Assembly: GCF_900088415.1 (NCBI RefSeq)
Contig: NZ_FLLQ01000004.1
Span: 186,001-250,000, forward strand
Length of the DNA stretch: 64,000 nucleotides
From: Vibrio mediterranei
Lineage (GTDB): Bacteria > Pseudomonadota > Gammaproteobacteria > Enterobacterales > Vibrionaceae
Reading direction: 5' to 3'
Part shown: in pieces, positions 41,531 to 50,989 of the stretch
Layout: each line of letters starts with the position of its first letter
Position numbering within the stretch: position 1 is the first letter of the stretch
Made by a program: the position numbers and the translations under genes
Notes under the pieces: model-generated
Seen by the model: the letters and a program-made list of their open reading frames with translations, nothing else
What the model was told of the DNA's origin: nothing
Databases searched by the model: none

Positions 41531-41752
41531 TAAGCAACTTTTCTTACTCTCAACCGGTCTAATCTAATAATCGGGACTCACGTATAAAAGTTGAGACAGG
41601 GGGATAATCAGCGGACTAAATTGAGGAAGTTTTGTAAATAAATGCATAATTGATAAGCATAAATCTGAAAACCCTACTAGTCTTAAAAATGACATGGAGT
41701 CGCATTGTATATCTGTCAATGGTCAGCTTTGCAGGTTTAAGGGGAATCAGCT

Positions 41753-43687
41753 ATGAGTATTTTCGATCATTATCAAGCGCGCTACGAAGCCGCAAAAGAT
41801 GAAGAATTGTCTATCAAGGAATTCTTATCTCTATGTAAAGACGACAAGAGTGCTTACGCCAATGCAGCGGAACGTCTTTTACTCGCAATCGGTGAACCTG
41901 AGGTTATTGATACCGCTCAGGATCCTCGCTTAAGTCGTATTTTTTCAAATCGCATCATTTCTCGCTACAAAACGTTCGAAGATTTCTACGGCATGGAAGA
42001 TGCCATCGAACAAATTGTGTCTTATCTCAAGCATGCCGCTCAAGGTCTAGAAGAAAGAAAACAAATACTATACCTTCTAGGCCCAGTAGGTGGCGGTAAA
42101 TCTTCGCTTGCAGAGAAGCTTAAAGCATTAATGCAGAAAATGCCTATTTACGTGTTATCTGCCAACGGCGAGCGCAGTCCGGTCAACGATCACCCGTTCT
42201 GTTTGTTCGATGTTTCAGAAGACGGAGACCTACTGAAAAGTGAATATGGTATTGAGAAACGCTACCTACGCTCAATCATGTCACCTTGGGCAGCGAAACG
42301 CTTACACGAGTTTGGCGGCGACATTACTAAGTTTAAGGTTGTCAAAGTCAGACCATCTATTTTAGACCAAGTCGCGATAGCTAAAACTGAACCCGGTGAT
42401 GAGAACAACCAAGACATTTCCGCTCTAGTAGGTAAAGTTGATATTCGCCAACTTGAACACTTCTCACAAGACGATCCAGATGCGTATAGCTATTCAGGTG
42501 CGTTGTGCCGCGCAAACCAAGGTTTGATGGAATTCGTGGAAATGTTCAAGGCTCCGATTAAAGTCTTGCACCCACTCCTAACCGCAACACAGGAAGGTAA
42601 CTACAACGGTACTGAAGGACTTTCAGCTCTGCCATTCGACGGTATGATATTGGCTCACTCGAACGAATCAGAATGGCAAACCTTTCGTAATAACAAGAAC
42701 AACGAAGCGTTCTTGGATCGTGTCTACATCGTTAAGGTGCCATACTGCTTGCGCGTCTCTGAAGAAGTTAAAATTTACCAGAAACTTCTTGATCATAGTG
42801 AGCTCTCAAAAGCACCTTGTTCACCAAGTACCCTAGAGCTTCTAGGTCAATTCAGCGTACTATCGCGCCTAAAAGAGCCAGAAAACTCATCTCTGTTCTC
42901 GAAAATGCGTGTTTATGACGGTGAGACATTGAAAGACACCGATCCTAAAGCGAAGAGCTATCAAGAATACCGCGACTATGCCGGCGTCGATGAGGGCATG
43001 TCTGGCCTGTCTACTCGTTTCGCCTTTAAGATTCTGTCACGAGTCTTCAACTTCGACCAATCTGAAGTCGCAGCAAACCCAGTGCACCTGTTCTACGTCA
43101 TTGAACAGCAAATTGAACGTGAACAGTTCCCTCAAGAAGTGGGCGAGAAGTATTTAGAATTCCTTAAAGGTTATCTAGTACCTCGCTATGTGGAATTCAT
43201 TGGTAAAGAAATTCAAACCGCTTACTTGGAGTCATACTCAGAGTACGGACAAAATATCTTCGACCGATACGTCACCTATGCGGACTTCTGGATTCAAGAC
43301 CAAGAGTATCGTGACCCGGAAACAGGTCAGTTATTCGACCGAGCTTCACTTAACGAAGAGCTAGAAAAAATCGAAAAAACCGCGGGTATTAGTAATCCTA
43401 AAGATTTCCGAAACGAGATCGTTAACTTTGTGCTTCGTGCTCGTGCTAATAACAATGGTTCAAACCCCGTTTGGACAAGTTACGAAAAACTTCGCACGGT
43501 TATCGAGAAGAAAATGTTCTCCAATACGGAAGAACTACTACCTGTTATTTCATTTAATGCGAAAACATCATCCGAAGACCAACGTAAGCACGACGACTTT
43601 GTTAATCGTATGATGGAGAAAGGCTACACCGAGAAACAAGTACGATTGCTGTCTGAGTGGTACTTGAGAGTTCGTAAATCCTCATAA
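41753..43687 (+). CDS. yeaG: PrkA/YeaG family serine protein kinase
   Basis: YeaG is a serine/threonine kinase-like protein with an AAA+ N-terminal domain; in E. coli it is induced in stationary phase and nitrogen starvation. The 644-residue product has Walker A (LLGPVGGGKSSLAEKL, about residue 108) and MILAHSNESEWQTF in the AAA core, and a C-terminal PrkA domain. GGGGA lies upstream of the ATG. It is first of the yeaG-yeaH-ycgB trio. A stable hairpin follows its stop. Confidence 0.95.
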   Translation: MSIFDHYQARYEAAKDEELSIKEFLSLCKDDKSAYANAAERLLLAIGEPEVIDTAQDPRLSRIFSNRIISRYKTFEDFYGMEDAIEQIVSYLKHAAQGLEERKQILYLLGPVGGGKSSLAEKLKALMQKMPIYVLSANGERSPVNDHPFCLFDVSEDGDLLKSEYGIEKRYLRSIMSPWAAKRLHEFGGDITKFKVVKVRPSILDQVAIAKTEPGDENNQDISALVGKVDIRQLEHFSQDDPDAYSYSGALCRANQGLMEFVEMFKAPIKVLHPLLTATQEGNYNGTEGLSALPFDGMILAHSNESEWQTFRNNKNNEAFLDRVYIVKVPYCLRVSEEVKIYQKLLDHSELSKAPCSPSTLELLGQFSVLSRLKEPENSSLFSKMRVYDGETLKDTDPKAKSYQEYRDYAGVDEGMSGLSTRFAFKILSRVFNFDQSEVAANPVHLFYVIEQQIEREQFPQEVGEKYLEFLKGYLVPRYVEFIGKEIQTAYLESYSEYGQNIFDRYVTYADFWIQDQEYRDPETGQLFDRASLNEELEKIEKTAGISNPKDFRNEIVNFVLRARANNNGSNPVWTSYEKLRTVIEKKMFSNTEELLPVISFNAKTSSEDQRKHDDFVNRMMEKGYTEKQVRLLSEWYLRVRKSS

Positions 43688-43706
43688 GTACACCTGACTG
43701 TTTATC

Positions 43707-43733
43707 TCAGCCCCGAGCGAAAGCTCGGTGGCT
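43707..43733 (+). other. GAAA-capped hairpin between yeaG and yeaH
   Basis: CAGCC-CCGAGC pairs with GCTCGG-(T)-GGCTG, with a single bulged T and a GAAA tetraloop, in the 76-base yeaG-yeaH gap. Only three T follow. It looks like an attenuating or mRNA-stabilising hairpin within the operon rather than a full terminator. Confidence 0.7.
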
Positions 43734-43763
43734 GTTTGGTGAGAGGAATACAGGGAGTAACTC

Positions 43764-45035
43764 ATGGCACAATTTATCGATAGACGCTTGAACGGCAAGA
43801 ACAAAAGTGCCGTTAACAGGCAGCGTTTCATACGCAGGCATAAACAGAAAATCAAAGAATCGGTTACCGATGCCGTCAATCGCCGCTCCATTACCAATAC
43901 TGAGACTGGCGAGGATGTTTCGATTCCTGCAAAAGATCTTAGTGAGCCGATTTTCCATCAAGGCCAAGGAGGCGTGAAAGAGCGCGTTCATCCTGGTAAC
44001 GACCAATTCATCACAGGGGACAAAATTGAACGCCCACCAAAAGGCGGACAAGGTGGTGGCTCTGGTCAGGGGGAAGCAAGTCCTGACGGTGAAGGTGAAG
44101 ACGAATTCGTGTTCCAGATTTCTAAAGACGAATACCTTGATATTCTGTTTGAAGATCTCGCACTACCGAACCTCAAAAAGAATCAAATCAACAAAATTAA
44201 AGAATGGAAAACGCATCGAGCAGGTTATCAAACTGCTGGTATGCCTTCTAACATTGCCATCGTTCGTTCCTTACAACAGTCGTTAGCACGACGCACCGCG
44301 ATGACAGCGGGCAAACGACGTATGCTCGATGAGCTTTGTAAAGAGCTTGATGACGTCCAGATGAGCGAGCCAGCTAAACCAATTGAGGAAAACCGACTCA
44401 AAGAAGAGATCGCTGAGCTTCGCAAAAAAATCGATAGCGTACCTTTTATCGACACCTTCGATCTTCGTTTTAAAAACTATGAAAAACGTCCAGTTCCTTC
44501 AAGCCAAGCCGTAATGTTTTGTTTGATGGATGTATCTGGGTCAATGGACCAAGCAACCAAAGATATCGCTAAACGCTTCTATGTGTTGTTGTATTTATTC
44601 TTAACACGCACCTATGAGAATGTTGAAGTGGTGTTTATTCGACATCATACTCAGGCGAAAGAGGTTGATGAGCACGAATTCTTCTATTCTCAAGAAACTG
44701 GTGGCACCATCGTTTCAAGTGCTCTCAAATTGATGAAGGAAATTGTAGAAGACCGTTATCCTCTCGGAGAGTGGAACATCTACGCAGCGCAAGCTTCAGA
44801 TGGCGATAACTGGGCTGATGATTCGCCTCGTTGTCGCGAATTACTCGTCAATAAACTGTTACCAGCTTGCCAGTATTACTCTTACATCGAAATCACTCGT
44901 AGAACGCACCAAACACTGTGGCATGAATATGAAAAGTTAGAGAATGAATTCGACAACTTTGCAATGAAGAACATTCGTTCTGTTGAAGACATATTCCCAG
45001 TGTTTAGGGAGTTGTTTCAAAAAGAGACCGCATAG
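43764..45035 (+). CDS. yeaH: UPF0229 family protein YeaH, von Willebrand A domain
   Basis: Function unknown; encoded with the YeaG kinase in many bacteria. The 423-residue product has an Arg/Lys-rich N-terminus, a Gly/Gln-rich linker (about residues 92-112), and a C-terminal von Willebrand A-like domain with the metal site [16 protein letters not shown]. An AGGGAG-type ribosome site precedes the ATG. The stop is followed 12 bp later by ycgB. Confidence 0.93.
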   Translation: MAQFIDRRLNGKNKSAVNRQRFIRRHKQKIKESVTDAVNRRSITNTETGEDVSIPAKDLSEPIFHQGQGGVKERVHPGNDQFITGDKIERPPKGGQGGGSGQGEASPDGEGEDEFVFQISKDEYLDILFEDLALPNLKKNQINKIKEWKTHRAGYQTAGMPSNIAIVRSLQQSLARRTAMTAGKRRMLDELCKELDDVQMSEPAKPIEENRLKEEIAELRKKIDSVPFIDTFDLRFKNYEKRPVPSSQAVMFCLMDVSGSMDQATKDIAKRFYVLLYLFLTRTYENVEVVFIRHHTQAKEVDEHEFFYSQETGGTIVSSALKLMKEIVEDRYPLGEWNIYAAQASDGDNWADDSPRCRELLVNKLLPACQYYSYIEITRRTHQTLWHEYEKLENEFDNFAMKNIRSVEDIFPVFRELFQKETA

Positions 45036-45047
45036 GGAGACGTGCAT

Positions 45048-46580
45048 ATGACGACAGATACTAAAGTTAAGTCAAAGGTACTTCCAGACGGTCCTGATTG
45101 GACTTTCGACATGTTGGAACGCTACCACAAGGAAATAAAGCGTGTCGCAGAGCATTACCGTCTCGACACCTACCCTAACCAAATCGAAGTTATTACGTCA
45201 GAACAGATGATGGATGCCTATTCGAGTATAGGGATGCCCATTAACTATAATCACTGGTCATTTGGTAAGAAGTTCATCCAGACAGAACAGGGGTATAAAC
45301 ATGGTCAAATGGGTTTGGCCTATGAAATCGTAATCAATTCCAACCCATGTATTGCGTATCTCATGGAGGAGAATTCAGTCACCATGCAGGCGCTGGTTAT
45401 GGCTCATGCCTGTTACGGTCACAACTCCTTCTTTAAAGGCAACTATCTATTTCAAACATGGACGGACGCTAGTTCTATTATTGATTACCTGCTTTTCGCT
45501 AAGAAATACATTGCTGACTGCGAGCAAAAGTATGGTGAAGAAGAGGTAGAGCAAATTCTAGACTCGTGTCATGCCTTAATGAATTACGGTGTGGACCGTT
45601 ATAAACGTCCAGAAAAAATCTCAATTGCAGAAGAGAAGATTCGCCAAGAAGAACGTGAGGCCTATTTGCAATCTCAAGTTAATGACCTGTGGCGCACTGT
45701 ACCTCAAAATCGAACACCAGAAGAGGACCAAAAGGTACGCTTCCCAAGTGAACCTCAGGAAAATATCCTCTATTTCATTGAAAAGAACGCGCCATTACTA
45801 GAGCCTTGGCAACGTGAAATCGTTAGGATCGTGCGCAAAGTAAGTCAATATTTCTATCCGCAGAAACAGACACAGGTAATGAATGAAGGTTGGGCAACCT
45901 TCTGGCACTACACAATTCTTAATCATTTGTATGATGAAGGTCTGGTGTCTGATAAGTTCATACTCGAGTTCTTGCACAGCCACACCAGTGTGGTTGCTCA
46001 ACCCGCTTATAACAGCCCTTATTTTAGTGGTATAAACCCTTACGCTCTAGGCTTTGCAATGTTTAGGGATATTAAGCGCATCTGTGAAGAACCAACGGAC
46101 GAGGATAGAGAATGGTTCCCAGAGTTGGCCGACAGTGATTGGCTCGATGCTATGCATTTTGCTATGCACAACTTCAAAGATGAGAGCTTTATTAGCCAAT
46201 ATTTATCTCCGCATTTAATGCGTGAGTTTAAGTTTTTCTCCATTCTCGATGATGACCGAAAGAACTTCGTCGAAGTCTCCGCTATTCATGATGAAATGGG
46301 ATATCGTCAGATACGTGAAAAACTCGCAGCGCAGTACAACCTGAGTAATCTCGAGCCGAACATCCAAGTTTACAATGTGGATGTTCGAGGAGACCGCTCG
46401 CTTACATTACAACATGTTCCACATAATCGCATTCCTCTGGATAAAGGCCATGACGAAGTTTTGAAGCACCTTTATCGACTTTGGGGGTTCGATGTTATTT
46501 TAGAAGAAGTGAAGGAGTCTGGACGAAGGGAAATTCTTGGGACTTGCCCTAAACGGGAACCTTATAATTCTACTATCTAA
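45048..46580 (+). CDS. ycgB: SpoVR family protein YcgB
   Basis: SpoVR proteins are named for a Bacillus spore-cortex gene; their molecular role is unknown. The 510-residue product (ATG 45048 with GGGAG upstream; a GTG two codons earlier is possible) shows MAHACYGHNSFFKGNYLF and NEGWATFWHYTILNHLYDEG, the family His/Glu-rich core, which could bind metal. It completes the yeaG-yeaH-ycgB trio, here contiguous whereas ycgB is separate in E. coli. Confidence 0.93.
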   Translation: MTTDTKVKSKVLPDGPDWTFDMLERYHKEIKRVAEHYRLDTYPNQIEVITSEQMMDAYSSIGMPINYNHWSFGKKFIQTEQGYKHGQMGLAYEIVINSNPCIAYLMEENSVTMQALVMAHACYGHNSFFKGNYLFQTWTDASSIIDYLLFAKKYIADCEQKYGEEEVEQILDSCHALMNYGVDRYKRPEKISIAEEKIRQEEREAYLQSQVNDLWRTVPQNRTPEEDQKVRFPSEPQENILYFIEKNAPLLEPWQREIVRIVRKVSQYFYPQKQTQVMNEGWATFWHYTILNHLYDEGLVSDKFILEFLHSHTSVVAQPAYNSPYFSGINPYALGFAMFRDIKRICEEPTDEDREWFPELADSDWLDAMHFAMHNFKDESFISQYLSPHLMREFKFFSILDDDRKNFVEVSAIHDEMGYRQIREKLAAQYNLSNLEPNIQVYNVDVRGDRSLTLQHVPHNRIPLDKGHDEVLKHLYRLWGFDVILEEVKESGRREILGTCPKREPYNSTI

Positions 46581-46692
46581 CCTTTCTACTGGTCGTGGGT
46601 TCCTACCTGCGACCAGATAATTTTTAGCACTCCCTTACCTTCAATGGTAAGCTTGGCACTGTCTCTTTATCTTTCGTTTCAACTCGTATCTT

Positions 46693-47094
46693 ATGAACAA
46701 ATTACTCCTAGCTTTTGGTGTGGTTTTACTTGCCATCATCGCAACCCTCTCATGGGTGTTTATACCTACCCACGAAACAATGGGCAAACAAACTCTCAGC
46801 GCCCCTTTGAGTGATGAGTTCAAGCTCGTCGCGCACCGAATTCATTCTACCGACCCCGATGCTGGTCCCAAATACGCCTACTTTGTCTTGTCTGACGCAA
46901 CGTCAATAGATAACAGTGAGCCTTTTCTGGTCACTTCCGACCAATTCACAAAGTTAGAAAGCGTCAAAGAAAATGGATTCACCCTCACCGTAAATGGTCG
47001 CATCTACGAATATCATAATGATTTATGGATAGAGAAAACTAACGGTCAACTGCATCGTTGGCACGTAAGCATCAACGCAAGGTACATTCGTTAA
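46693..47094 (+). CDS. Small membrane-anchored or secreted protein, unknown
   Basis: No family recognised. The 133-residue product begins with a strong hydrophobic segment (MNKLLLAFGVVLLAIIATLSWVF, about 3-23), an uncleaved anchor or signal peptide, followed by a soluble domain with KYAYFVLSD, FTLTVNGRIYEYHNDLWIE and LHRWHVSINARYIR. No clear ribosome site is seen at the ATG. Its last codon and stop overlap the end of the convergent glycosyltransferase gene by four bases. Confidence 0.6.
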   Translation: MNKLLLAFGVVLLAIIATLSWVFIPTHETMGKQTLSAPLSDEFKLVAHRIHSTDPDAGPKYAYFVLSDATSIDNSEPFLVTSDQFTKLESVKENGFTLTVNGRIYEYHNDLWIEKTNGQLHRWHVSINARYIR

Positions 47095-48236
47095 GCTGGA
47101 TTCTCTATCCAACGAGACAACTTTCTGGCCTGTAACAGCGCGTTGAACTTTACTTGAACGCGCTCATGCGCCAATCGCCCCATCATCACTCTTTGGCTAA
47201 AGCTGAGCTGAGAAAACTCCACAATGCTCGCCCTGAGCGCTGTGACATCTTTTTCATGGACAACGAAGCCCGTCTCTGGAGTCACAATTTCTTTACACCC
47301 CATGATGTCTGTCGTGATTACGGGTGTGCCTACTGCCATTGCTTCCTTAAGGACGAGGGGGCCCGTATCTACATTACCCGTAGAGGCCATACAAAACGGC
47401 GCGACTAAGCAATCATAATTTGGCAGAGACTTTTTCACCCAATCGTGAGATTTTGCACCACAAAAGTTTACTCTATCGGATAAATCAAGCCGTTGTACTT
47501 GATGCTTCAGCTCGGCTTCCAACTCTCCGGTACCAACAATATCAAGGAAAATGTTGAGCTTTTCGGCTACCGGAGCCATCGCTTCCAACAAGTGTTGAAC
47601 ACCTTTCTGCTCCACTAGGCGGCCTAAAAAGACAAGTGAGATTTCAGGGCGAGGCAATTTAGGCGAATACGTAAACTGCTCGGTTTTCACTCCACAGTGT
47701 AACAGTTTGATATTTTTGCCCGCCATGTCTTTAAAATCATCCAGCATGTCACGACAAACAGCGACTGCGAAGTCACAGGCGGCAAGTTTCTCTCCGACGT
47801 CGAAAGGAGACTCATAAACATCGTGTCCATGTGCAACAAAAGAGCTACTTATTCCGAGGAGCTTTGCTGCAACAATGGCGTGTGCCGTGGTGTGCTGGCA
47901 AAAGTGAGCGTGAACGTGCTCAACATCAAGTTCTGCGAGTTGAGTTGCTAATTTGGCGCCATAAACGAGCAACGAACGCTTAGGAAGTGAGCTCTGATTA
48001 CGAACAAACTTCACCGCCGCTAGCAAATTTTTGTACTTAAACTGGACCAGTGCAGACAAACAGAAATTTTCACCGATTTTAATAACATCATAATCAAAAG
48101 TTGATTGCGTTTGTTCCAGTTCAAATGCAAACACGCAGACGGGGTGCCCACATGCTCTAATCGAATCTACTTCTGTTTGAATAAAAGTCTCACTCAACAC
48201 CGGGTATGTAGGCGCAATGAACGCGGTTTTTTTCAT
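47091..48236 (-). CDS. Glycosyltransferase, GT4-like
   Basis: The 381-residue product (ATG 48236, GGAAG upstream; the longer frame from 48290 lacks support) is a GT-B fold enzyme of the GT4 type: AFIAPTYPVLSETFIQTEV at the N-terminus, HVHAHFCQHTTAHAIVAAK, SFVAHGHDVYESPFDVG, SLVFLGRLVEQKGVQHLLEA, and LVLKEAMAVGTPVITTDIMG with the nucleotide-sugar-binding Glu. The sugar and acceptor are unknown. It diverges from the GT2-flippase pair and probably belongs to the same surface glycan pathway. Confidence 0.9.
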   Translation of the reverse strand: MKKTAFIAPTYPVLSETFIQTEVDSIRACGHPVCVFAFELEQTQSTFDYDVIKIGENFCLSALVQFKYKNLLAAVKFVRNQSSLPKRSLLVYGAKLATQLAELDVEHVHAHFCQHTTAHAIVAAKLLGISSSFVAHGHDVYESPFDVGEKLAACDFAVAVCRDMLDDFKDMAGKNIKLLHCGVKTEQFTYSPKLPRPEISLVFLGRLVEQKGVQHLLEAMAPVAEKLNIFLDIVGTGELEAELKHQVQRLDLSDRVNFCGAKSHDWVKKSLPNYDCLVAPFCMASTGNVDTGPLVLKEAMAVGTPVITTDIMGCKEIVTPETGFVVHEKDVTALRASIVEFSQLSFSQRVMMGRLAHERVQVKFNALLQARKLSRWIENPA

Positions 48237-48500
48237 TCTTCCGTCCCAAAAGCTAACTATGTCTTTTGTTCTAAGCAAGATACGCACCAAAGGCTTAAAG
48301 CTTGTTAAGCAACCATTTATCGCTTAAATAACGCTCTATTCGCATTTCGATAATCAATTTGCCTAATCTGACACTTGTTATCCAACTGAAAACAATCAAT
48401 TTGCGACAAATAGTCATAAGTACATGTTTTAAAACAATATTGGTCTTGGCATGTATAGTGCTACTTGTCGTATACCGCTGCAGATAAGAGAGCTAAGGAT

Positions 48501-49439
48501 ATGGCTAAAATCTCGATCATCATTCCAACCTATAACTGCGTTGAGTACTTACCTAAAGCAGTTGAAAGTGTGTTCTCTCAAACACACCAGGACATTGAAG
48601 TTATTGTTGTCGATGACAATAGTACTGACAACACCTCAAGTTACCTTAACAGCATCAGTGATTCTCGAATGCAGATAATTACAACGTCAGGTCTTGGTGC
48701 TTCGGGTGCAAGAAACTTGGGAATTAACAGAGCTAGCGGAGACTATATTGCTTTTCTTGATGCTGACGACTACTGGATGCCTAATAAGTTAGAAAGGCAG
48801 CTCCACTTTCATCAATGCCACCCTGAGCTTGCAGGTACCTTTACTAACTACCAACACGTTACCGAACAGTACGAAGAAATAATTGATTGCTTTGGTTATT
48901 GGAATCAGTTTCAGTCTGACAGTCGTCAATATATCGTGATGAACGATGCCTTGGAGTTTGTCCTTCAAAATAACGTGATTGGTACTTCAACGGTAATGAT
49001 TAAGGCTGAGATTTTTCGAGACATCGCACCCTTCGATTCTAATTTAGAATATGGAGAAGACCTCGATTTGTGGCTACGCATTTGCGAGCAACACCCATTC
49101 GGTGCGGTGAACTCTATTGAAGCAGGCTATGTCATGAGACAAGGTTCAACTACTCAAACAGACGATAATCGGTTGCGCAACTTAAAATCTTTAGAAGCTA
49201 TCTTGCACAGGTACACATCTGCTCACCTTTATTGGAACATTTCCTCATCTGCTTTAAGAAGTTCAAAAGCACGCATTCTTGAAGGATACGCCGACTACCA
49301 CCGTTGTCTTAACCAACCTTTATCGGCGATCTTACTTGGCCTACGCTCACTATCCTTGGCTCCAGAAAAACGACGTTTACGCAGTCTACTTGGAGACTGC
49401 AAAAGCATTATCCTTCTACCAAGTAGATCGGCATCATGA
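48501..49439 (+). CDS. Glycosyltransferase family 2
   Basis: The 312-residue product (ATG 48501 preceded by AAGGA) begins MAKISIIIPTYNCVEYLPKA, with the GT-A signature VIVVDDNSTDNT, SGARNLGINRASGDYIAFLDADDYW (DxD motif), and PFDSNLEYGEDLDLWLRI. It is a typical inverting GT2 transferase that builds cell-surface polysaccharide. Its stop overlaps the flippase start (ATGA), indicating coupling. Sugar and acceptor unknown. Confidence 0.92.
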   Translation: MAKISIIIPTYNCVEYLPKAVESVFSQTHQDIEVIVVDDNSTDNTSSYLNSISDSRMQIITTSGLGASGARNLGINRASGDYIAFLDADDYWMPNKLERQLHFHQCHPELAGTFTNYQHVTEQYEEIIDCFGYWNQFQSDSRQYIVMNDALEFVLQNNVIGTSTVMIKAEIFRDIAPFDSNLEYGEDLDLWLRICEQHPFGAVNSIEAGYVMRQGSTTQTDDNRLRNLKSLEAILHRYTSAHLYWNISSSALRSSKARILEGYADYHRCLNQPLSAILLGLRSLSLAPEKRRLRSLLGDCKSIILLPSRSAS

Positions 49440-50869
49440 ACTCACTAAAGCAATCCGCTTATTATGCTATCGGCATCTTGATGATGAAAGGGGTATCCCT
49501 CGTCATGATTCCCTATATCACGCATAAGTTGTCGCTCGCCGAGTATGGTTCACTTGAAGCTTTAGTGTTACTCGCTGATATCGGCACTATCCTATTCAGT
49601 TTTGGCATAGTCGATGCGATGTATCGATATATTGGTACCGCAAAAGGTACAGAGAAGCAGCAGCTTATTTCAAACTGCTTTACCTTAAGTATCATCGTTT
49701 GTGTCATTGGCGGTAGCCTCATTGGAATATCCCTCCCCTGGTTGATTCACGCTTTACCTGTTAACTTCGAAAGCTACCAAATTTTATTACTGCTCATCCC
49801 CACCATGATCGATGGTGCAATATCCATCCCGTTAACATTAATGCGTATGAATGCCATGGCGAAACGCTTCTGCATTCTTAATGTCATTAAAGCGCTCGTT
49901 CAAGCGATGATGACCTTTGTTCTACTCGAAGCAGGGTATGGTATCGATGGTGTATTAATATCAGCAGCCTGCTCTAGCTTGCTTCTGCTAATGTGCTTGC
50001 TCAAGTATCAATGGAGTCAAATGGGGAGTTTTGGTTATCTAGGCTCGTCACGTCTAATTTTGAGTTTTGGTTTGCCCGTGCTGGTGGGCGGTGCATCAGT
50101 TTATATGATTAACGGGCTTGATCGTTGGTTCCTTGCCAGTTTTGTTGGTGTGGAACAACTTGCTATCTATGCCGTCAGTGCTAAATTTGCTCTAATACTT
50201 GGGCTTGCTCTCCAGCCCTACGCGCTGTGGTGGTTTCCTAATCGAGTAGCGATACTAAACGGAGCCAATGGTAAACAAGAGTGTGCAAATAAGGCAGTTC
50301 TCGGTGTGAACATTGCAATCTTGCTTGCTACTGTAATGATTCTAACCGCACCGAGCTTCGTTACTTTGATATTACCAACCACCTATCAATCAGCAAGTAC
50401 ACTTCTGGTTGCACTCCTTGTCATAGGCGTAATTAAAAACGCCGGAGATTATTTAAATTTGGGATGTTACAGTGGCGATTCCAGTAAGGCACAAATGTGG
50501 ATTCAAGGCATCTGTGCCGCAATTGCGGTTATTGGCTATTTTGTGTTGGTACCTATATGGGGACTCGTTGGGGTGATAGTTGTTCTCGCAACATCATACT
50601 TCGCGAGATTAGTCATGCTGTATGTGGTTAGCCAATCACTTGAATTTTTACCCTACGACCACAGTAAATGGTTGATGTCACTTTTTATTTCACTTACGGC
50701 CTATTTACTGCATAACATTGTGACATCTTCACTACACGAGCTTTCTCAGCTCTCCATCGGGATATTAATTAGTCTATGCGTGGGAGCTTGCTATCTAAAA
50801 TTGGCGATTGTTCCTTTGCCTGATGTGAAATTCAACAAAGCGCAGAAGTCGAGTCACTCCCATACTTGA
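49436..50869 (+). CDS. Wzx/MATE-type polysaccharide flippase
   Basis: The 477-residue product has about twelve to fourteen hydrophobic segments and reads as a lipid-linked oligosaccharide flippase (MVF/MATE superfamily): MKGVSLVMIPYITHKLSLAEYGSLEAL at the start and GLDRWFLASFVGVEQLAIYAVSAKFALILGL in the middle are characteristic. The four-base overlap with the GT2 gene suggests translational coupling. No polymerase or chain-length gene is adjacent, so the polysaccharide pathway is incomplete here. Confidence 0.88.
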   Translation: MNSLKQSAYYAIGILMMKGVSLVMIPYITHKLSLAEYGSLEALVLLADIGTILFSFGIVDAMYRYIGTAKGTEKQQLISNCFTLSIIVCVIGGSLIGISLPWLIHALPVNFESYQILLLLIPTMIDGAISIPLTLMRMNAMAKRFCILNVIKALVQAMMTFVLLEAGYGIDGVLISAACSSLLLLMCLLKYQWSQMGSFGYLGSSRLILSFGLPVLVGGASVYMINGLDRWFLASFVGVEQLAIYAVSAKFALILGLALQPYALWWFPNRVAILNGANGKQECANKAVLGVNIAILLATVMILTAPSFVTLILPTTYQSASTLLVALLVIGVIKNAGDYLNLGCYSGDSSKAQMWIQGICAAIAVIGYFVLVPIWGLVGVIVVLATSYFARLVMLYVVSQSLEFLPYDHSKWLMSLFISLTAYLLHNIVTSSLHELSQLSIGILISLCVGACYLKLAIVPLPDVKFNKAQKSSHSHT

Positions 50870-50989
50870 TCCCATAAGATACAATACCAATAATGACCGC
50901 TTATCATAGATATAAACAGAGCTAAGCAGCCTAATTCCTAGTTGAGTGCTATAACTTTGCCCAATCAATTAGTACATTAGGCAACAGAT

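Noticed and set aside
41720..41745. A sigma-54-like sequence (TGGTCAGCTTTGCA) before yeaG
   Set aside because: The GG and GC elements are two bases too close for a sigma-54 promoter.
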